A stretch of 64,000 nucleotides of DNA from CAWCWN01 sp963799245 (lineage in GTDB: Bacteria; Chloroflexota; Ktedonobacteria; Ktedonobacterales; Ktedonobacteraceae). How positions within the stretch are numbered: position 1 is the first letter of the stretch; the number at the start of each line of letters is the position of its first letter. Position numbers and translations under genes: made by a program. Under the pieces are notes generated by a model that searched no databases, had not been told where the DNA came from, and saw only the letters and a program-made list of their open reading frames with translations. The DNA lies in assembly GCA_963799245.1 (NCBI GenBank), contig CAWCWN010000004.1:310001-374000 (forward strand), read 5' to 3'. Of this stretch, positions 17,106 through 26,663 are shown one piece after another.

Positions 17106-17543
17106 TCAGGAGTTGGAGGGCGCTTCTGTTGTGAAGGCGGGATAAACGGTATCGGCAGCAGTTTTGTGCATGTGATACTCATGCACGCCTTTTTTCAAGG
17201 TGCCCAGCGCCAGGGTAGCGCAGGTTGGGCGTGTCATAACCAGTTCGCGTCCAAGCTCATCGATGAGGTCCTCGAAACTCATCTGCTCTATTTGTTCGGC
17301 AGTCATGCCCTGCGTGATTTCCGTCACGTAAGAGGCTGCTGCACGGCTGATGGTGCAACCCTCGCCCTCCCAGTTCACCGCCTCCAATTTGCCTTTGGCG
17401 TTAAAACGAGCATACATGGTAATAACATCTGCGCAACCAGGATTACCGCCGCTGAGGCTGACATCTGCATGGTCCAGGGGACCATTGTTGCGCGGATTTT
17501 CATAGTGATCAATTAAAAATTCGATAGCTTCTTGACGGTCCAT
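17106..17543 (-). CDS. sufU: SufU/IscU-type iron-sulfur scaffold protein
   Basis: A 145-residue protein with the three scaffold cysteines: Cys37 in GGNPGCADV, Cys63 in EGEGCTISRAAA and Cys108 in RPTCATLALG. The Asp after Cys37 and the spacing around Cys63 fit SufU. It assembles or delivers sulfur for Fe-S clusters with a cysteine desulfurase, which is not in this window. SD AAGGAAAG precedes the ATG. The gene lies downstream of the rhodanese gene on the same strand with an 80-bp gap holding a strong hairpin. Confidence 0.9.
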   Translation of the reverse strand: MDRQEAIEFLIDHYENPRNNGPLDHADVSLSGGNPGCADVITMYARFNAKGKLEAVNWEGEGCTISRAAASYVTEITQGMTAEQIEQMSFEDLIDELGRELVMTRPTCATLALGTLKKGVHEYHMHKTAADTVYPAFTTEAPSNS

Positions 17544-17570
17544 CTAATCTGCTTTCCTTGAGAAAAGATC

Positions 17571-17601
17571 GCATGGGGCGGCGGGTCTAGCCGCCCCATG
17601 C
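17571..17601 (-). terminator. 12-bp GC-rich hairpin between sulfurtransferase and sufU
   Basis: Perfect inverted repeat GCATGGGGCGGC / GCCGCCCCATGC with a 7-nt loop. No long U-run follows on the minus strand, so it may be an attenuator or a transcript-processing element rather than a full terminator. It lies 22 bp after the sulfurtransferase stop. Confidence 0.55.
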
Positions 17602-17622
17602 ACGCTACATGTGGCTAAACTC

Positions 17623-18516
17623 CTACTGGCCCTTCTCGATAGGGGCGCGTACAAGGTTGCCCCACTCGGTCCAGGAGCCGTCGTAGTTGCGCACGCGCGG
17701 GTAGCCCAGCAGCTGAGTTAAGACAAACCAGGTATGCGCGGAACGCTCACCAATGCGGCAGTAGGAGATGACATCTTTATCGGGCGTAATGTCGTTGGCG
17801 CCGTAAATCTGGCGCAGTTCTTCGGGAGACTTGAAAGTCCCATCTTCATTGGCCGCCCTGGCCCAGGGAATGCTCTTGGCGCCCGGAATATGCCCACCGC
17901 GCTGCGCGCCTTCCTGCGGATAGTTCACCATGTGTATCAGCTCGCCGGTAAATTCCTGCGGGGAGCGTACGTCAACCAGGCCACGGCCCGGGTTTCTGAG
18001 ACCACTGGCAACATCATCGCGAAATGCGCGGATCGCTTCATTCATCGGCGGCGCATGATAGGTCGTCGCCGCAAAATGCGGCACCTCTTTGGTATAGGGG
18101 CGTTTCTCCGCCTCCCACTTGGCTCTGCCTCCATTCATGATCTTCATATCCTTATGATCATACATCATGAAAAGCCAGAACGAATAGCAGGCGTACCAGT
18201 TATTTTTATCACCATAGAAGATGATCGTCGTATCGTTGTCGATACCCCACCTGCTCATCAGCTGCTCAAATTCCTTCTGGTGGATGAAGTCGCGTGTGAC
18301 CGGATCCTGCACATCGACATGCCAGTCAAGCTTGACCGCCCCGGGCAGGTGACCAACCTCGTACAATAAGATATCTTCATCAACCTCGATCAGGCGAATA
18401 TTGGCATCGTTGAGATGGTCGGCGACCCAGCTGGTCTCCACCAACACCTCAGGATGGACATAACCTGATGTGGCATTCGCGCCAGAAGTCTTTGCTTCTG
18501 CTCCAGACATGTACAT
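17623..18516 (-). CDS. sseA: Thiosulfate sulfurtransferase (tandem rhodanese)
   Basis: A 297-residue protein with two rhodanese domains. The N-terminal one has LVETSWVADHLND, EVGHLPGAVKLDW and IIFYGDKNNWYACYSFW, an inactive copy without Cys loop. The C-terminal one has LVDVRSPQEFTGE, GGHIPGAKSIPWARA and the active loop YCRIGERSAHTW with the catalytic Cys. It moves sulfane sulfur to cyanide or protein acceptors. GGGAGG stands before the ATG. The downstream sufU suggests a role linked to Fe-S or sulfur handling. Confidence 0.9.
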   Translation of the reverse strand: MYMSGAEAKTSGANATSGYVHPEVLVETSWVADHLNDANIRLIEVDEDILLYEVGHLPGAVKLDWHVDVQDPVTRDFIHQKEFEQLMSRWGIDNDTTIIFYGDKNNWYACYSFWLFMMYDHKDMKIMNGGRAKWEAEKRPYTKEVPHFAATTYHAPPMNEAIRAFRDDVASGLRNPGRGLVDVRSPQEFTGELIHMVNYPQEGAQRGGHIPGAKSIPWARAANEDGTFKSPEELRQIYGANDITPDKDVISYCRIGERSAHTWFVLTQLLGYPRVRNYDGSWTEWGNLVRAPIEKGQ

Positions 18517-18691
18517 TGTCCTCCCTTAAAATACATCATTGATGTTTACATACCCGGCGTACATCACGGGTTAATCATCACATGAAGCCAGGCCTCACTT
18601 TACATTAACAAAGTGAATCTGATTTATATTCTACCTCTGAGGTCGGAATTAGGCAAGGGGCAAAATTCAGCGCAGCCCATAGCTGAGTGAG

Positions 18692-20958
18692 CTATATCTT
18701 CAAACGCTCAGCCAGGCCTGTGTAGCGCTTCGTCACACGATCATTCCTGATCGCCATCTCCAGCGCGCGCGCCTGACCCACAAGGACGCACAGGCGCCTG
18801 GCCCTGGTGATGGCGGTGTAGAGGAGATTACGCTGCAGAAGCATGCTGTGCTCCCGCGTCAGGGGGATGACTATGGCAGGGTACTCGCTGCCCTGGCTCT
18901 TATGCACGGTCACGGCGTAGGCCAGGGTCAGCTCATCGAGCTCATGAAAATCATAGTTGACGAGCAGGGGTCCGGCCTCCTCTAAAAATTCGACGTCGAG
19001 GCTGGAATTTTCTCTGCTGATAGCGCGCACCCAGCCCATATCACCATTAAAGACGCCTTTATCGTAGTCGTTGCGCACCTGCATGACCTTGTCGCCGCTA
19101 CGCAGGACGTGACCCTTCCACTCAAGTTCGGCAGAGGCCCGCGGGTTGAGGCGCGCCTGCAGTTCCTCGTTCAGCACATGTACGCCCGCCGGCCCCTTAT
19201 ACATGGGGGCGAGCACCTGAATATCCGTCATGGGGTTGAGCTTATAACGAGCGGGTAAGCGCCGCTGAACAAGTTCCACAACCAGGCGCTGCACGTTGAG
19301 AGGGTCTTCCTCACGCAGAAAAAAGAAGTCGCCGTCTGCCTCCGTCTTCAGGTAGGGCATCTGGCCGCTATTGATGCGGTGGGCATTGACGATAATCCTG
19401 CTTTGCTGCGCCTGGCGAAAAAGTTCGCTCAGGCACACGGCGGGTATGGCCTCGCTGCACAGGAGGTCGCGCAGGACATTGCCCGGCCCAACTGAAGGCA
19501 GCTGGTCAGCGTCGCCTACCAGCAGCAGGTGAGCATCCCTGGGCAGAGCTTTAAGCAGGTGATAAAAGAGCAGGATATCGACCATGGAGAACTCATCAAC
19601 AATGACAAACTGATATGGCAATGGATGCTCTTCATCGCGCTGAAAGGAATTATCGTGAGGCATAAATTCCAGCAGGCGATGCAGCGTCTTCGCCCGCACC
19701 CCCGTCGCCTCGGAGAGGCGTTTGGCCGCACGCCCCGTTGGAGCGGCCAGTGCGACCTCGATCCCGCGCTTGCGCAGCAGCATCAGCAAAGCGCGGATGG
19801 AGGTCGATTTGCCCGTCCCGGGACCGCCCGTAAGGATGCTGACTTTTTTCGTATACGCCGTCTGAACCGCCTGGCGCTGCATCTCCGTCAGATGCATAGC
19901 GCGGTTCTGCGCCAGGCGCGCGAATATCGTATTCCACAACTGCTGGCTGGCGGGAGGCAGGATGCTGGGAGTTGCACAGAGCTGCCGCAAGAGGCGAGCC
20001 GAACCATTCTCAGCATGCCAGAAAGGCCCGAAATACACACGCACCCGCGCCTCCCCCTCCTCTAACTCGCGCCAGGCAGCGGCCTCCCCTCCATCAGCCC
20101 CGGCCCCTGGTTGTCGCGGCCCCTGCGCAGGTAGAGCGGGCTCGATAAAAACATCGCGCTCGCTGCGCAGCTGTTCTAGCGCCAGCGGCAACGCTTCAGG
20201 TGAGGCCTGCAGTATCTGCGCAGCCTGGGCAAGCAACTCGCCTGCGGGCAAGTAACAATGCCCGTTCTCATTGGCTGCCTGGGCAAGCACATACTTCAAA
20301 CCCGTCGCCAGCCGTGGTACGCTATCATGCGCCAAACCCAGCTTGACGGCGATGTCATCGGCCGTGCGAAAACCTATGCCATGCACATCATCCGCCAACT
20401 GATAGGGGTTGCCACGAATAATCGCGATAAATCCTTGCCATACTGCTTATATATGCGATTGGCAATGCTCATGGAGACTTCATGCGACTGTAAGAAGAGG
20501 TGTAATTCTTTGATCTCGCTCTGCTCGTTCCATGTCCTGATAATCTGCGCGCGATCCTTCGCGCTGATACCCCTGACCTCACTCAGGCGTTCAGGTTGCT
20601 GTTCAATAATGGCCAGCGTCTGCTCGCCAAAGTGATCAACGATAAGCCTGGCTTTTTTGGGCCCTATGCCCTTGATCAGGCCAGAACTGAGGTAGCGGGT
20701 AATGCCCTCGATGGAGGCGGGTAAGCGCTGAGTAAAGCTGGTAACGTGCAGCTGGCGACCATACCTGGGGTCCTTTTCCCACTCACCTTCGACTGCAAGC
20801 AGCTCGCCAACGTTGATGCCCGGCAGCAGACCAACGATGGTCAGCAGATCATCGCGAAAAAGCCGCCCACTGTCGTTCGGCCGAAAACGAGCAACGGTAT
20901 AGTGGTTATCTTCATTGCGAAAGACGATATTTTCAACAGAGCCTTCAAGGGTTGGCAT
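18692..20958 (-). pseudogene. recD2: RecD2-type helicase, one-base frameshift
   Basis: The chain begins MPTLEGSVENIVFRNEDNHY and is natural to YGKD (near 20432). It then continues one frame back as IAIIRGNPYQLADDVHGIGF to 18692, giving about 755 residues, normal for RecD2. Visible: helix-hairpin-helix repeats (GIGPKKARLIVDHF), Walker A LTGGPGTGKSTS, Walker B VIVDEFSMVD, motif VGDADQLPSVG and the C-terminal AVTVHKSQGSEYPAIV. RecD2 is a 5'-3' SF1B DNA helicase in repair. The break is GATTTATCG where GATTTTATCG would keep the frame, so probably a one-T sequence error in a working gene. Confidence 0.88.
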
Positions 20959-21065
20959 AACTGACTATTCTCTTCAGAGGATAAGCGGCCGCAATAGCTG
21001 CGACGACTGTTATCTTAGCACAGTTGCGCGCAGAGAGAAAGAGCATATTCCTAGCAGCTCTGCTG

Positions 21066-21075
21066 ATGCTGCTTG
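21066..21075. repeat. Left target-site duplication of ISAs1 copy
   Basis: ATGCTGCTTG directly before the left inverted repeat; the same 10 bp follow the right end at 22397-22406. Confidence 0.9.
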
Positions 21076-22396
21076 CAGGGCTTCTCAAAAGTCTGGGGAG
21101 TGAAAAAGAAGAGTCAATCCAGTAGAATGAAACCACTCAAAACACGTTTCATTCAGGAGAGACCCGTCATGGACTATACTACACTGCTTCCGGAAGTCAA
21201 GGAACCCCAGGAGCAAGGCCAAAAGCAGATGCAATCATTGTATGGCATGTGTCAGCACTTGGTGGATGGTCGGGCGGCGCGCGGGAAGCGCTATGATCTG
21301 GCAGGGGTATTGGTCGTGTTGGTGTTAGCGAAACTGGCAGGAATGAGAAGCCTACTGGGAGCCAGCGAATGGATCAGGCATCAAGAAGAGTTGCTCCGCG
21401 ATGAACTCCAGTTGTCCTGGAAACGGATGCCTTGCGCCAATACCTATAGTTATGTCCTGGCTCGTTTGGAAAGTGAGGAGATCAACGCCAACCTTGCGGC
21501 TTGGTTTGTGCGCAAAGCCGCTGAAAGCCGAAAGGGGGAAGACCCTGGCAGTGGAAAGATCGCACATGAGCATCTAGCGATTGATGGCAAAGCCCTCAAA
21601 GGCACGGGATCGCAGGCATATGGAGGCGAAGACCCGCAACAGCATTTGCTGCATGTGTATGAGGTGCAAACCGGCATCGTTTTGCATCAGTGTCCGATTG
21701 GGGAGAAACGCAATGAAGTGAGTGCTCTCAAACCGTTGCTCACCGAGGCATTGTGCAAAGGGCGGATTCTGACAGCAGATGCGGGGAAGCCGCTATCACG
21801 AGTTCGGTCGTCTTGTCCAGCAGGCAGGAGGGGAGGTGATTGTGATCGTGAAAGACAATACGCCGGTCACGCGCGCCGACCTGGAACTGTTTTTTGAAGA
21901 TCCGCAGGCAGACAAGAGGACGTGGCAATCCTACACGCAAATCGAGAAAGGTCATGGCCGTTTAGAACGTCGCACGATTATCACCAGTCCTGATCTCAAT
22001 GACTTTCTGTATCGGGACTGGGGGGATGTTGGGCAGGTGTTCCGCTTACAACGGGAACGCATCTGCAAAGGAAAACACACGGTCGAAGTCATCTATGGTT
22101 GGACGAGTCTTTCCTTGCAGCAGTGCTCTCCTCAACGTCTTCTGGGCTTGACTCGCGCTCATTGGGCGGTGGAAAATTGTCTCCACTGGCGTCGCGATGT
22201 GACACTGGGAGAGGATCGCTGTGGCGTGCGTCTCGAACCAGTGGCAGCCGTGTTGGCGGTTCTGAACACTGTTGTGCTTTCCTTGATGGATTTCCATCAG
22301 GTTTCTAACGTAGCGAGCCAACTGCGCCGTTTCTCGGCTCACCCTCGTGAGGCGATTGCTTGGTTGCTTCCTGGCCACAACTTTTGAGAAGCCCTG
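21076..22396 (+). mobile_element. ISAs1-family insertion sequence with 17-bp inverted repeats
   Basis: A 1321-bp element. Left end 21076-21092 is CAGGGCTTCTCAAAAGT; right end 22380-22396 is its exact complement. A 10-bp target duplication, ATGCTGCTTG, flanks it. The unmutated ends and duplication point to a fairly recent insertion between recD2 and the O-methyltransferase gene. The single transposase gene is frameshifted. Confidence 0.93.
21169..22387 (+). pseudogene. ISAs1-family transposase, frameshifted
   Basis: Start MDYTTLLPEVKEP with AGGAGA upstream. The first frame carries the N-terminal region (GKRYDLAGVLVVLVLAKLAG) and the first catalytic block HLAIDGKALKGTGS, then GRILTADA. Near 21783 the reading must move to the next frame to continue FGRLVQQAGGEVIVIVKDN, EKGHGRLERRT and HWAVENCLHWRRD to the stop at 22387. 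About 405 residues if joined. The ISAs1 DDE motifs are complete across the two frames. The shift is a net one-base gain, so probably inactive, unless programmed frameshifting is used, for which I see no signal. Confidence 0.88.
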
Positions 22397-22406
22397 ATGC
22401 TGCTTG
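22397..22406. repeat. Right target-site duplication of ISAs1 copy
   Basis: Second copy of ATGCTGCTTG, abutting the right inverted repeat. Confidence 0.9.
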
Positions 22407-22509
22407 CTCAATTGATTGTTGCTTGACCTGCTCATAGGTTATAATACACCTGTCTTCTATAAGCATTGCATAATTTGAAGCATATTTCGCTTCGATAAGG
22501 AAAGCTATT

Positions 22510-23202
22510 TTGACGGACTCTGCTCAAGAACTGACAACTTTACGGCAACAGGCCAGAACACGGCGTGAGATCGAAGAGGCCATCAGCGCGATGTTTGCGC
22601 CTGAGGACGAGGGGCTCCGCTTCACCCTGCGCCAGGCCCAGCAGGCAGGGCTGCCACAGATCCAGATTTCAGCCATCCAGGGTAAATTGCTGCAACTGCT
22701 GGCAACAATGTGTAACGCTCACAAGATCCTCGAAATTGGGGCGCTGGGAGGCTATAGCGGCATCTGGCTGGCGCGCGCGCTCAAACCCGGCGGCCGCCTC
22801 ATCACGCTGGAGGTAAATCCCCAGCACGCCAGGCTGGTCGCCAGTGCTTTTGCCCACGCCGGCGTGGGCGATCGCACAGAGATACGCGAGGGAAAAGCAC
22901 TTGAGCTACTGCCCCAGCTAAGCGGCGAGGCGCCCTTTGATCTCGTTTTTATAGACGCCGACAAACCTCCCTATCCACAATACCTTGAGTGGGCCCTGCG
23001 CTTAACCCGGCCCGGCAGTATCATCATCGCCGACAATTGCGTTCGCGGCGGCGCAGGTTTTCACGCCTCCAGCGACGAAGGCACGGCCGGTATTGTTGAA
23101 TATAACCGGCGCTTGGTGAACGAGCCTCGCCTGCTATCGCTCGCCCTGGCGATGGACGAAGACTATAGCGATGGTTTTGCGATCGCGGTGGTCAGACCAT
23201 GA
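22510..23202 (+). CDS. SAM-dependent O-methyltransferase (caffeoyl-CoA/catechol type)
   Basis: A 230-residue protein, TTG start. Family 3 O-methyltransferase blocks: KILEIGALGGYSGIWLARAL (SAM motif I), GGRLITLEVNPQHARLV, FDLVFIDADKPPYPQYLEW (metal-binding Asp) and GSIIIADNCVRGG. Uses a divalent metal and SAM to methylate hydroxyls of small molecules; substrate unknown. It follows the ISAs1 insertion, which probably separated it from its original upstream region. The PHP-family gene starts 46 bp downstream. Confidence 0.88.
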   Translation: MTDSAQELTTLRQQARTRREIEEAISAMFAPEDEGLRFTLRQAQQAGLPQIQISAIQGKLLQLLATMCNAHKILEIGALGGYSGIWLARALKPGGRLITLEVNPQHARLVASAFAHAGVGDRTEIREGKALELLPQLSGEAPFDLVFIDADKPPYPQYLEWALRLTRPGSIIIADNCVRGGAGFHASSDEGTAGIVEYNRRLVNEPRLLSLALAMDEDYSDGFAIAVVRP

Positions 23203-23248
23203 CTTGCACACCGGCCTTGCCGGCGCTGCAGCAGGAGAACTTGCGCGC

Positions 23249-24025
23249 ATGACAATCTTGAGCGATTTTCATAGTCACGTCTCGCGCAGCTCGGCTCGTG
23301 AAATGGCCCTGTCAGCGCAGGCCAGAGGCCTGCGCGTCCTTGGCCTCTCCGAACATATCTTCCAGATAGAGGAGATGCGTCAGACCCTGGCCCACCTGGC
23401 CCTGGAGGGTCCTCCCCTCACCCTCTCCACCTATATCGCTGGAGTACGCGCCGCGGCCCTGGATCTACCCCTGGCAATTCGCCTGGGGCTGGAGGTCGAT
23501 TTTATCCCCGCCAAAAATGAGGAGATCCAGGCTTTCTTGCAGGGAAAAACCTGGGATTTCTTGATAGGCTCCGTACACGAGGTCGATGGACTGCAATTCG
23601 AACTGTTCTCCAACTGGCAGCGGGCAGAGGGCGAAGCATACTGGCTGCGCTACTTCAGACTGCTGCGCACAGCGGTCGAGAGCGGCTACTTTAGCCTGGT
23701 GAGCCACCCGGTGCGTATGCGCGCCACGAACCCATTCCTGCCGACTACGTTTGACCAGGAGCTTGAGCAGCTGGCAGCGACGGCGGCGGCCCAGGATGTC
23801 GCCCTCGAGATCAACGGCCACGATATCCAGCGCTATCCCGGCCTGGTTCGCCGCCTCGCCAGAGCCTGCGCGCTGCATAACACCCCCGTCAGCGTCGGCT
23901 CGGACGCACATCTTCCCGGGGAGGTCGCCGCCAATCATGCCCAGGCCGAGGCAATTTTGCGCGCGGCGGGCATCACGAGCGTGAGAACCTGGCGAGAATG
24001 CGAGCCAGAAGTGTCTAGCCTGTGA
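23249..24025 (+). CDS. PHP-domain phosphoesterase (histidinol-phosphatase-like)
   Basis: A 258-residue protein, start MTILSDFHSHVSRSS with GGAG 12 bases ahead. Metal-binding PHP motifs: DFHSH at the N-terminus, LGLSEH, LRLGLEVDFIP, LIGSVHEVDG, LVSHPVRMR and VGSDAHLPG near the C-terminus. These are the ligands of the trinuclear metal site. The family includes histidinol phosphate phosphatase; with no his genes nearby the substrate cannot be assigned. Confidence 0.82.
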   Translation: MTILSDFHSHVSRSSAREMALSAQARGLRVLGLSEHIFQIEEMRQTLAHLALEGPPLTLSTYIAGVRAAALDLPLAIRLGLEVDFIPAKNEEIQAFLQGKTWDFLIGSVHEVDGLQFELFSNWQRAEGEAYWLRYFRLLRTAVESGYFSLVSHPVRMRATNPFLPTTFDQELEQLAATAAAQDVALEINGHDIQRYPGLVRRLARACALHNTPVSVGSDAHLPGEVAANHAQAEAILRAAGITSVRTWRECEPEVSSL

Positions 24026-24148
24026 GCAAAACTGCGACGCGCCTTTTTTGCAGCGCAAGATTTCGATAGCATGTCCTCAACTTATGTTCTATACTTGCTC
24101 CATCACAGAGAAAAAAGAGGAATGTATTAAGGAAGAGAGGACACAAAA

Positions 24149-25231
24149 ATGATACAGGCGCAAGAGGTAATCGAGCAGGAGCTGTGCTGGCATGTGGTTA
24201 TGACGAGGCAGCGCGCAGCCGATGGAAGCTTTGTGTTTGCCGTGGGCTCGACAGGCATCTATTGCCGTCCGTCGTGTCCCGCTCGCCGGCCTCGCCGCGA
24301 GCAGGTCACCTTTTTTCGCCTTCCCCAGGAGGCTGAAGCCGCCGGCTTTCGACCGTGCCGGCGCTGCCATCCGCAGCGGGAGCAGCAGCCAGATGCGCAG
24401 GCCCCCCTGGTTGAGGAGGTCTGCCGCTACATCGAAACTCACCTGGACAGCGGCCCGCACCTCAGCGACCTGGGCAGGCGCTTTCACCTGAGCCCCTACC
24501 ACCTCCAACGCACGTTCAAACGCATCAAGGGCATCTCTCCTCGTCAATACGCAGAGTCATGCCGCCTGGGACAATTCAAGGCACGCCTGCAGGAAGGAGA
24601 AGCGGTAACCAGCGCCTACTACGACGCCGGCTACCAGTCCAGCAGCAGCGTCTATGGACGTACACCAAAGCAGCTTGGTATGACACCGACGGCCTACCGC
24701 CGGGGGGGCAAGGGGACACGCATCGGCTATGCAATTGCTGCGACCTCTCCCGGGTTTGTACTGCTGGCGGCAACAGAGCGTGGGATAGCCGCCGTTCGCT
24801 TTGGCGACTGCGAGGCAATCCTCGCAGGTGAACTGGCGCGCGAATACCCCGCAGCACAGCTTGAGCGCGACGATGAAGGGCTCAGCGCGTGGATAACGCT
24901 CCTGCAGCAGCAGCTGCAGGGTCAACCGGCCCGGCTCCCCGTGCCGCTCGATGTACAGGCATCGGCCTTTCAATGGAAAGTGTGGCAGACCCTGCGCAGC
25001 ATTCCAGCCGGTCAGACCCGTTCATATCGCGAGGTCGCCCAGGCCATCGGCCAGCCGAACGCGGCACGCGCTGTCGCAAGGGCCTGCGCGACCAACCCGG
25101 TGGCCGTTTTCATCCCCTGTCACAGGGTGGTGCGCAACAATGGCCAGGCGGGAGGGTACCGCTGGGGAGAGCTGCGCAAGCAGCAGTTACTCGCCATGGA
25201 GCTGGCCGCCGTTAACGCAGGAGACTCTTAA
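24149..25231 (+). CDS. ada: Ada-type methylphosphotriester / O6-methylguanine-DNA methyltransferase and regulator
   Basis: A 360-residue three-part protein. Residues 1-80: zinc domain with Cys39, Cys43, Cys70, Cys73 (GIYCRPSCPARRP, FRPCRRCHP) that takes methyl groups from phosphotriesters. About 85-185: AraC helix-turn-helix (LSDLGRRFHLSPYHLQRTFK). About 190-360: methyltransferase with the active Cys324 in VAVFIPCHRVV. The helix-turn-helix lacks some usual length and its second half (AVTSAYYDAGYQSSSSVYG) is clear. Repairs alkylated DNA and activates its own regulon when methylated. Adaptive-response genes are not adjacent. Confidence 0.93.
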   Translation: MIQAQEVIEQELCWHVVMTRQRAADGSFVFAVGSTGIYCRPSCPARRPRREQVTFFRLPQEAEAAGFRPCRRCHPQREQQPDAQAPLVEEVCRYIETHLDSGPHLSDLGRRFHLSPYHLQRTFKRIKGISPRQYAESCRLGQFKARLQEGEAVTSAYYDAGYQSSSSVYGRTPKQLGMTPTAYRRGGKGTRIGYAIAATSPGFVLLAATERGIAAVRFGDCEAILAGELAREYPAAQLERDDEGLSAWITLLQQQLQGQPARLPVPLDVQASAFQWKVWQTLRSIPAGQTRSYREVAQAIGQPNAARAVARACATNPVAVFIPCHRVVRNNGQAGGYRWGELRKQQLLAMELAAVNAGDS

Positions 25232-25239
25232 CTAGAGCC

Positions 25240-25821
25240 TCACCTCTGCTCAAGGCGGTTATAGAGCTGCTGAAAAGACTGACGAGCACGAGATAGCCGA
25301 CTGCGTATGGCCGCAAGCGAGTCCTGCATAGTTTCGGCTATCTCATTGTTGCTATAGCCTTCAGCGTCCAGCAGTAAGCACTTAGCCGAATTTGACGGCA
25401 GGCGCGCCAGTACGAGCATGACAAGTTCGCGTTCAAGTACACGCTCTTCAAAGACTTCATCGCTGATCAGCCATTCTTCCACAGGCTCGCTATATATGTC
25501 TCCACCATTGCCGCTCGCCGCCGCAAGTGAGATCAGCGTTACGTGCTTGCGACGCCGCCACTCACTACGTACCTGGTTCAGAGCGATGCGATACAGCCAG
25601 GGGGCAAAATGCAGTTCTTTCCCCCGCATACGCGGCAAGGCGCGGTAGGCCGCCAGGAAGACCTCCTGGCAGAGATCCTGCGTCAATTGCACATCTCGCG
25701 TCAGATTATAGATCATACGCCGGACGCGCGGCTCGTAGATTATCACCAGAGATTCAAAGGCAGCTTCGGAACCGTTACAGGCCTCGCTAACCAGTCGAGG
25801 CTCCATTTGCTCAGCTCTCAT
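25240..25821 (-). CDS. ECF-type RNA polymerase sigma factor
   Basis: About 193 residues from the ATG at 25821 (MRAEQMEPRLVSEAC), which has AAGGA 8 bases ahead; an ATG at 25878 is the other choice. Region 2: AFESLVIIYEPRVRRMIYNLT and DLCQEVFLAAYRALPRMRG, then FAPWLYRIALNQVRSEWRRR. Region 4: LARLPSNSAKCLLLDAEGYSNNEIAETMQDSLAAIRSRLSRARQ (shown in parts), a helix-turn-helix. Directs transcription to stress or envelope promoters. The membrane protein downstream of its promoter side (26006-26341) could be its anti-sigma partner but has no recognised anti-sigma domain. Confidence 0.87.
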   Translation of the reverse strand: MRAEQMEPRLVSEACNGSEAAFESLVIIYEPRVRRMIYNLTRDVQLTQDLCQEVFLAAYRALPRMRGKELHFAPWLYRIALNQVRSEWRRRKHVTLISLAAASGNGGDIYSEPVEEWLISDEVFEERVLERELVMLVLARLPSNSAKCLLLDAEGYSNNEIAETMQDSLAAIRSRLSRARQSFQQLYNRLEQR

Positions 25822-26005
25822 ATCATAATTCCTTGCGTTCAGACCGCCAAATCTTTTTCGTGAGCTATTAATATCCATGTGATTCTACGTCTTCTGCAGC
25901 CAGAATCTCCCTCATGCGCTCTATCTCGATTACGTTATACCATCTTGAGCGTAATATGACTATGAACTAGTTCACAACCACTGGGAGAGTTTGCGGGCGC
26001 CCCGG

Positions 26006-26341
26006 TCAGCGTGGAGGTATAAAATGCGCGATAATGAGCCATGTATCGGCCACAAGAAACAGCGCTATGAGCGCTATGAGGGCGCCAATTGCTATCACCA
26101 GCCATTTGCGCCCGCCAGCGATAGGGAGTATCAGGGTAGGAGGGGTTGCCTGTACTGGAGGCAGCGTCATAAGCGTGTCCTGTTCCTCGATTGGCCGGGC
26201 AGGCTGGAAGCGTAGCAAAAGTGGATCTGCCTGCTGCAGCCACGCGTCGGAGCCGCCTGCCTCCGGCCCATACTCAAGATCCGGCCAGAGATCAGGCATG
26301 AGCCGGTTCAAATCGATAGCGTCATCATCACTCGCGCCCAT
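26006..26341 (-). CDS. Small single-pass membrane protein
   Basis: A 111-residue protein starting MGASDDDAIDLNRLMPDLW (an ATG 9 codons upstream is possible). The first about 85 residues are acidic and soluble; a strong C-terminal membrane helix follows (WLVIAIGALIALIALFLVA). It is encoded just upstream of the ECF sigma gene on the same strand, a place where anti-sigma proteins often sit, but no zinc anti-sigma motif is visible. Function unknown. Confidence 0.55.
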   Translation of the reverse strand: MGASDDDAIDLNRLMPDLWPDLEYGPEAGGSDAWLQQADPLLLRFQPARPIEEQDTLMTLPPVQATPPTLILPIAGGRKWLVIAIGALIALIALFLVADTWLIIAHFIPPR

Positions 26342-26663
26342 CTTCCACTCTCCCGAACTACATAACACTTCTATGACAAAGCCCTTCTACTTTAGAACGC
26401 TCCGGCGGGGTTCGCGATACAGCGAGCCGTCGGACGTAGCCCATTCGTCACATCTGCTATGCCCCATAAATGCGAGCGGCTCCGCCATTCTTAACCAGCA
26501 AGTGGTACTTTCCTACCACATTAGCTGCGCAGATGTAAAAAGGTTCAGGTAGTGTTGTACAATCTCCGGTACAGCATGTGATGATACCGCTACACTTCAG
26601 GAGCTTGCATCACCGTAACGGAGCTCACGCTTATCACACCGGGCATGGGGGCCTATACGAAAA

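Noticed and set aside
21783..21900. Programmed frameshifting in the ISAs1 transposase
   Set aside because: ISAs1 elements normally have a single unbroken gene and no slippery A-run or structure is seen at the junction.
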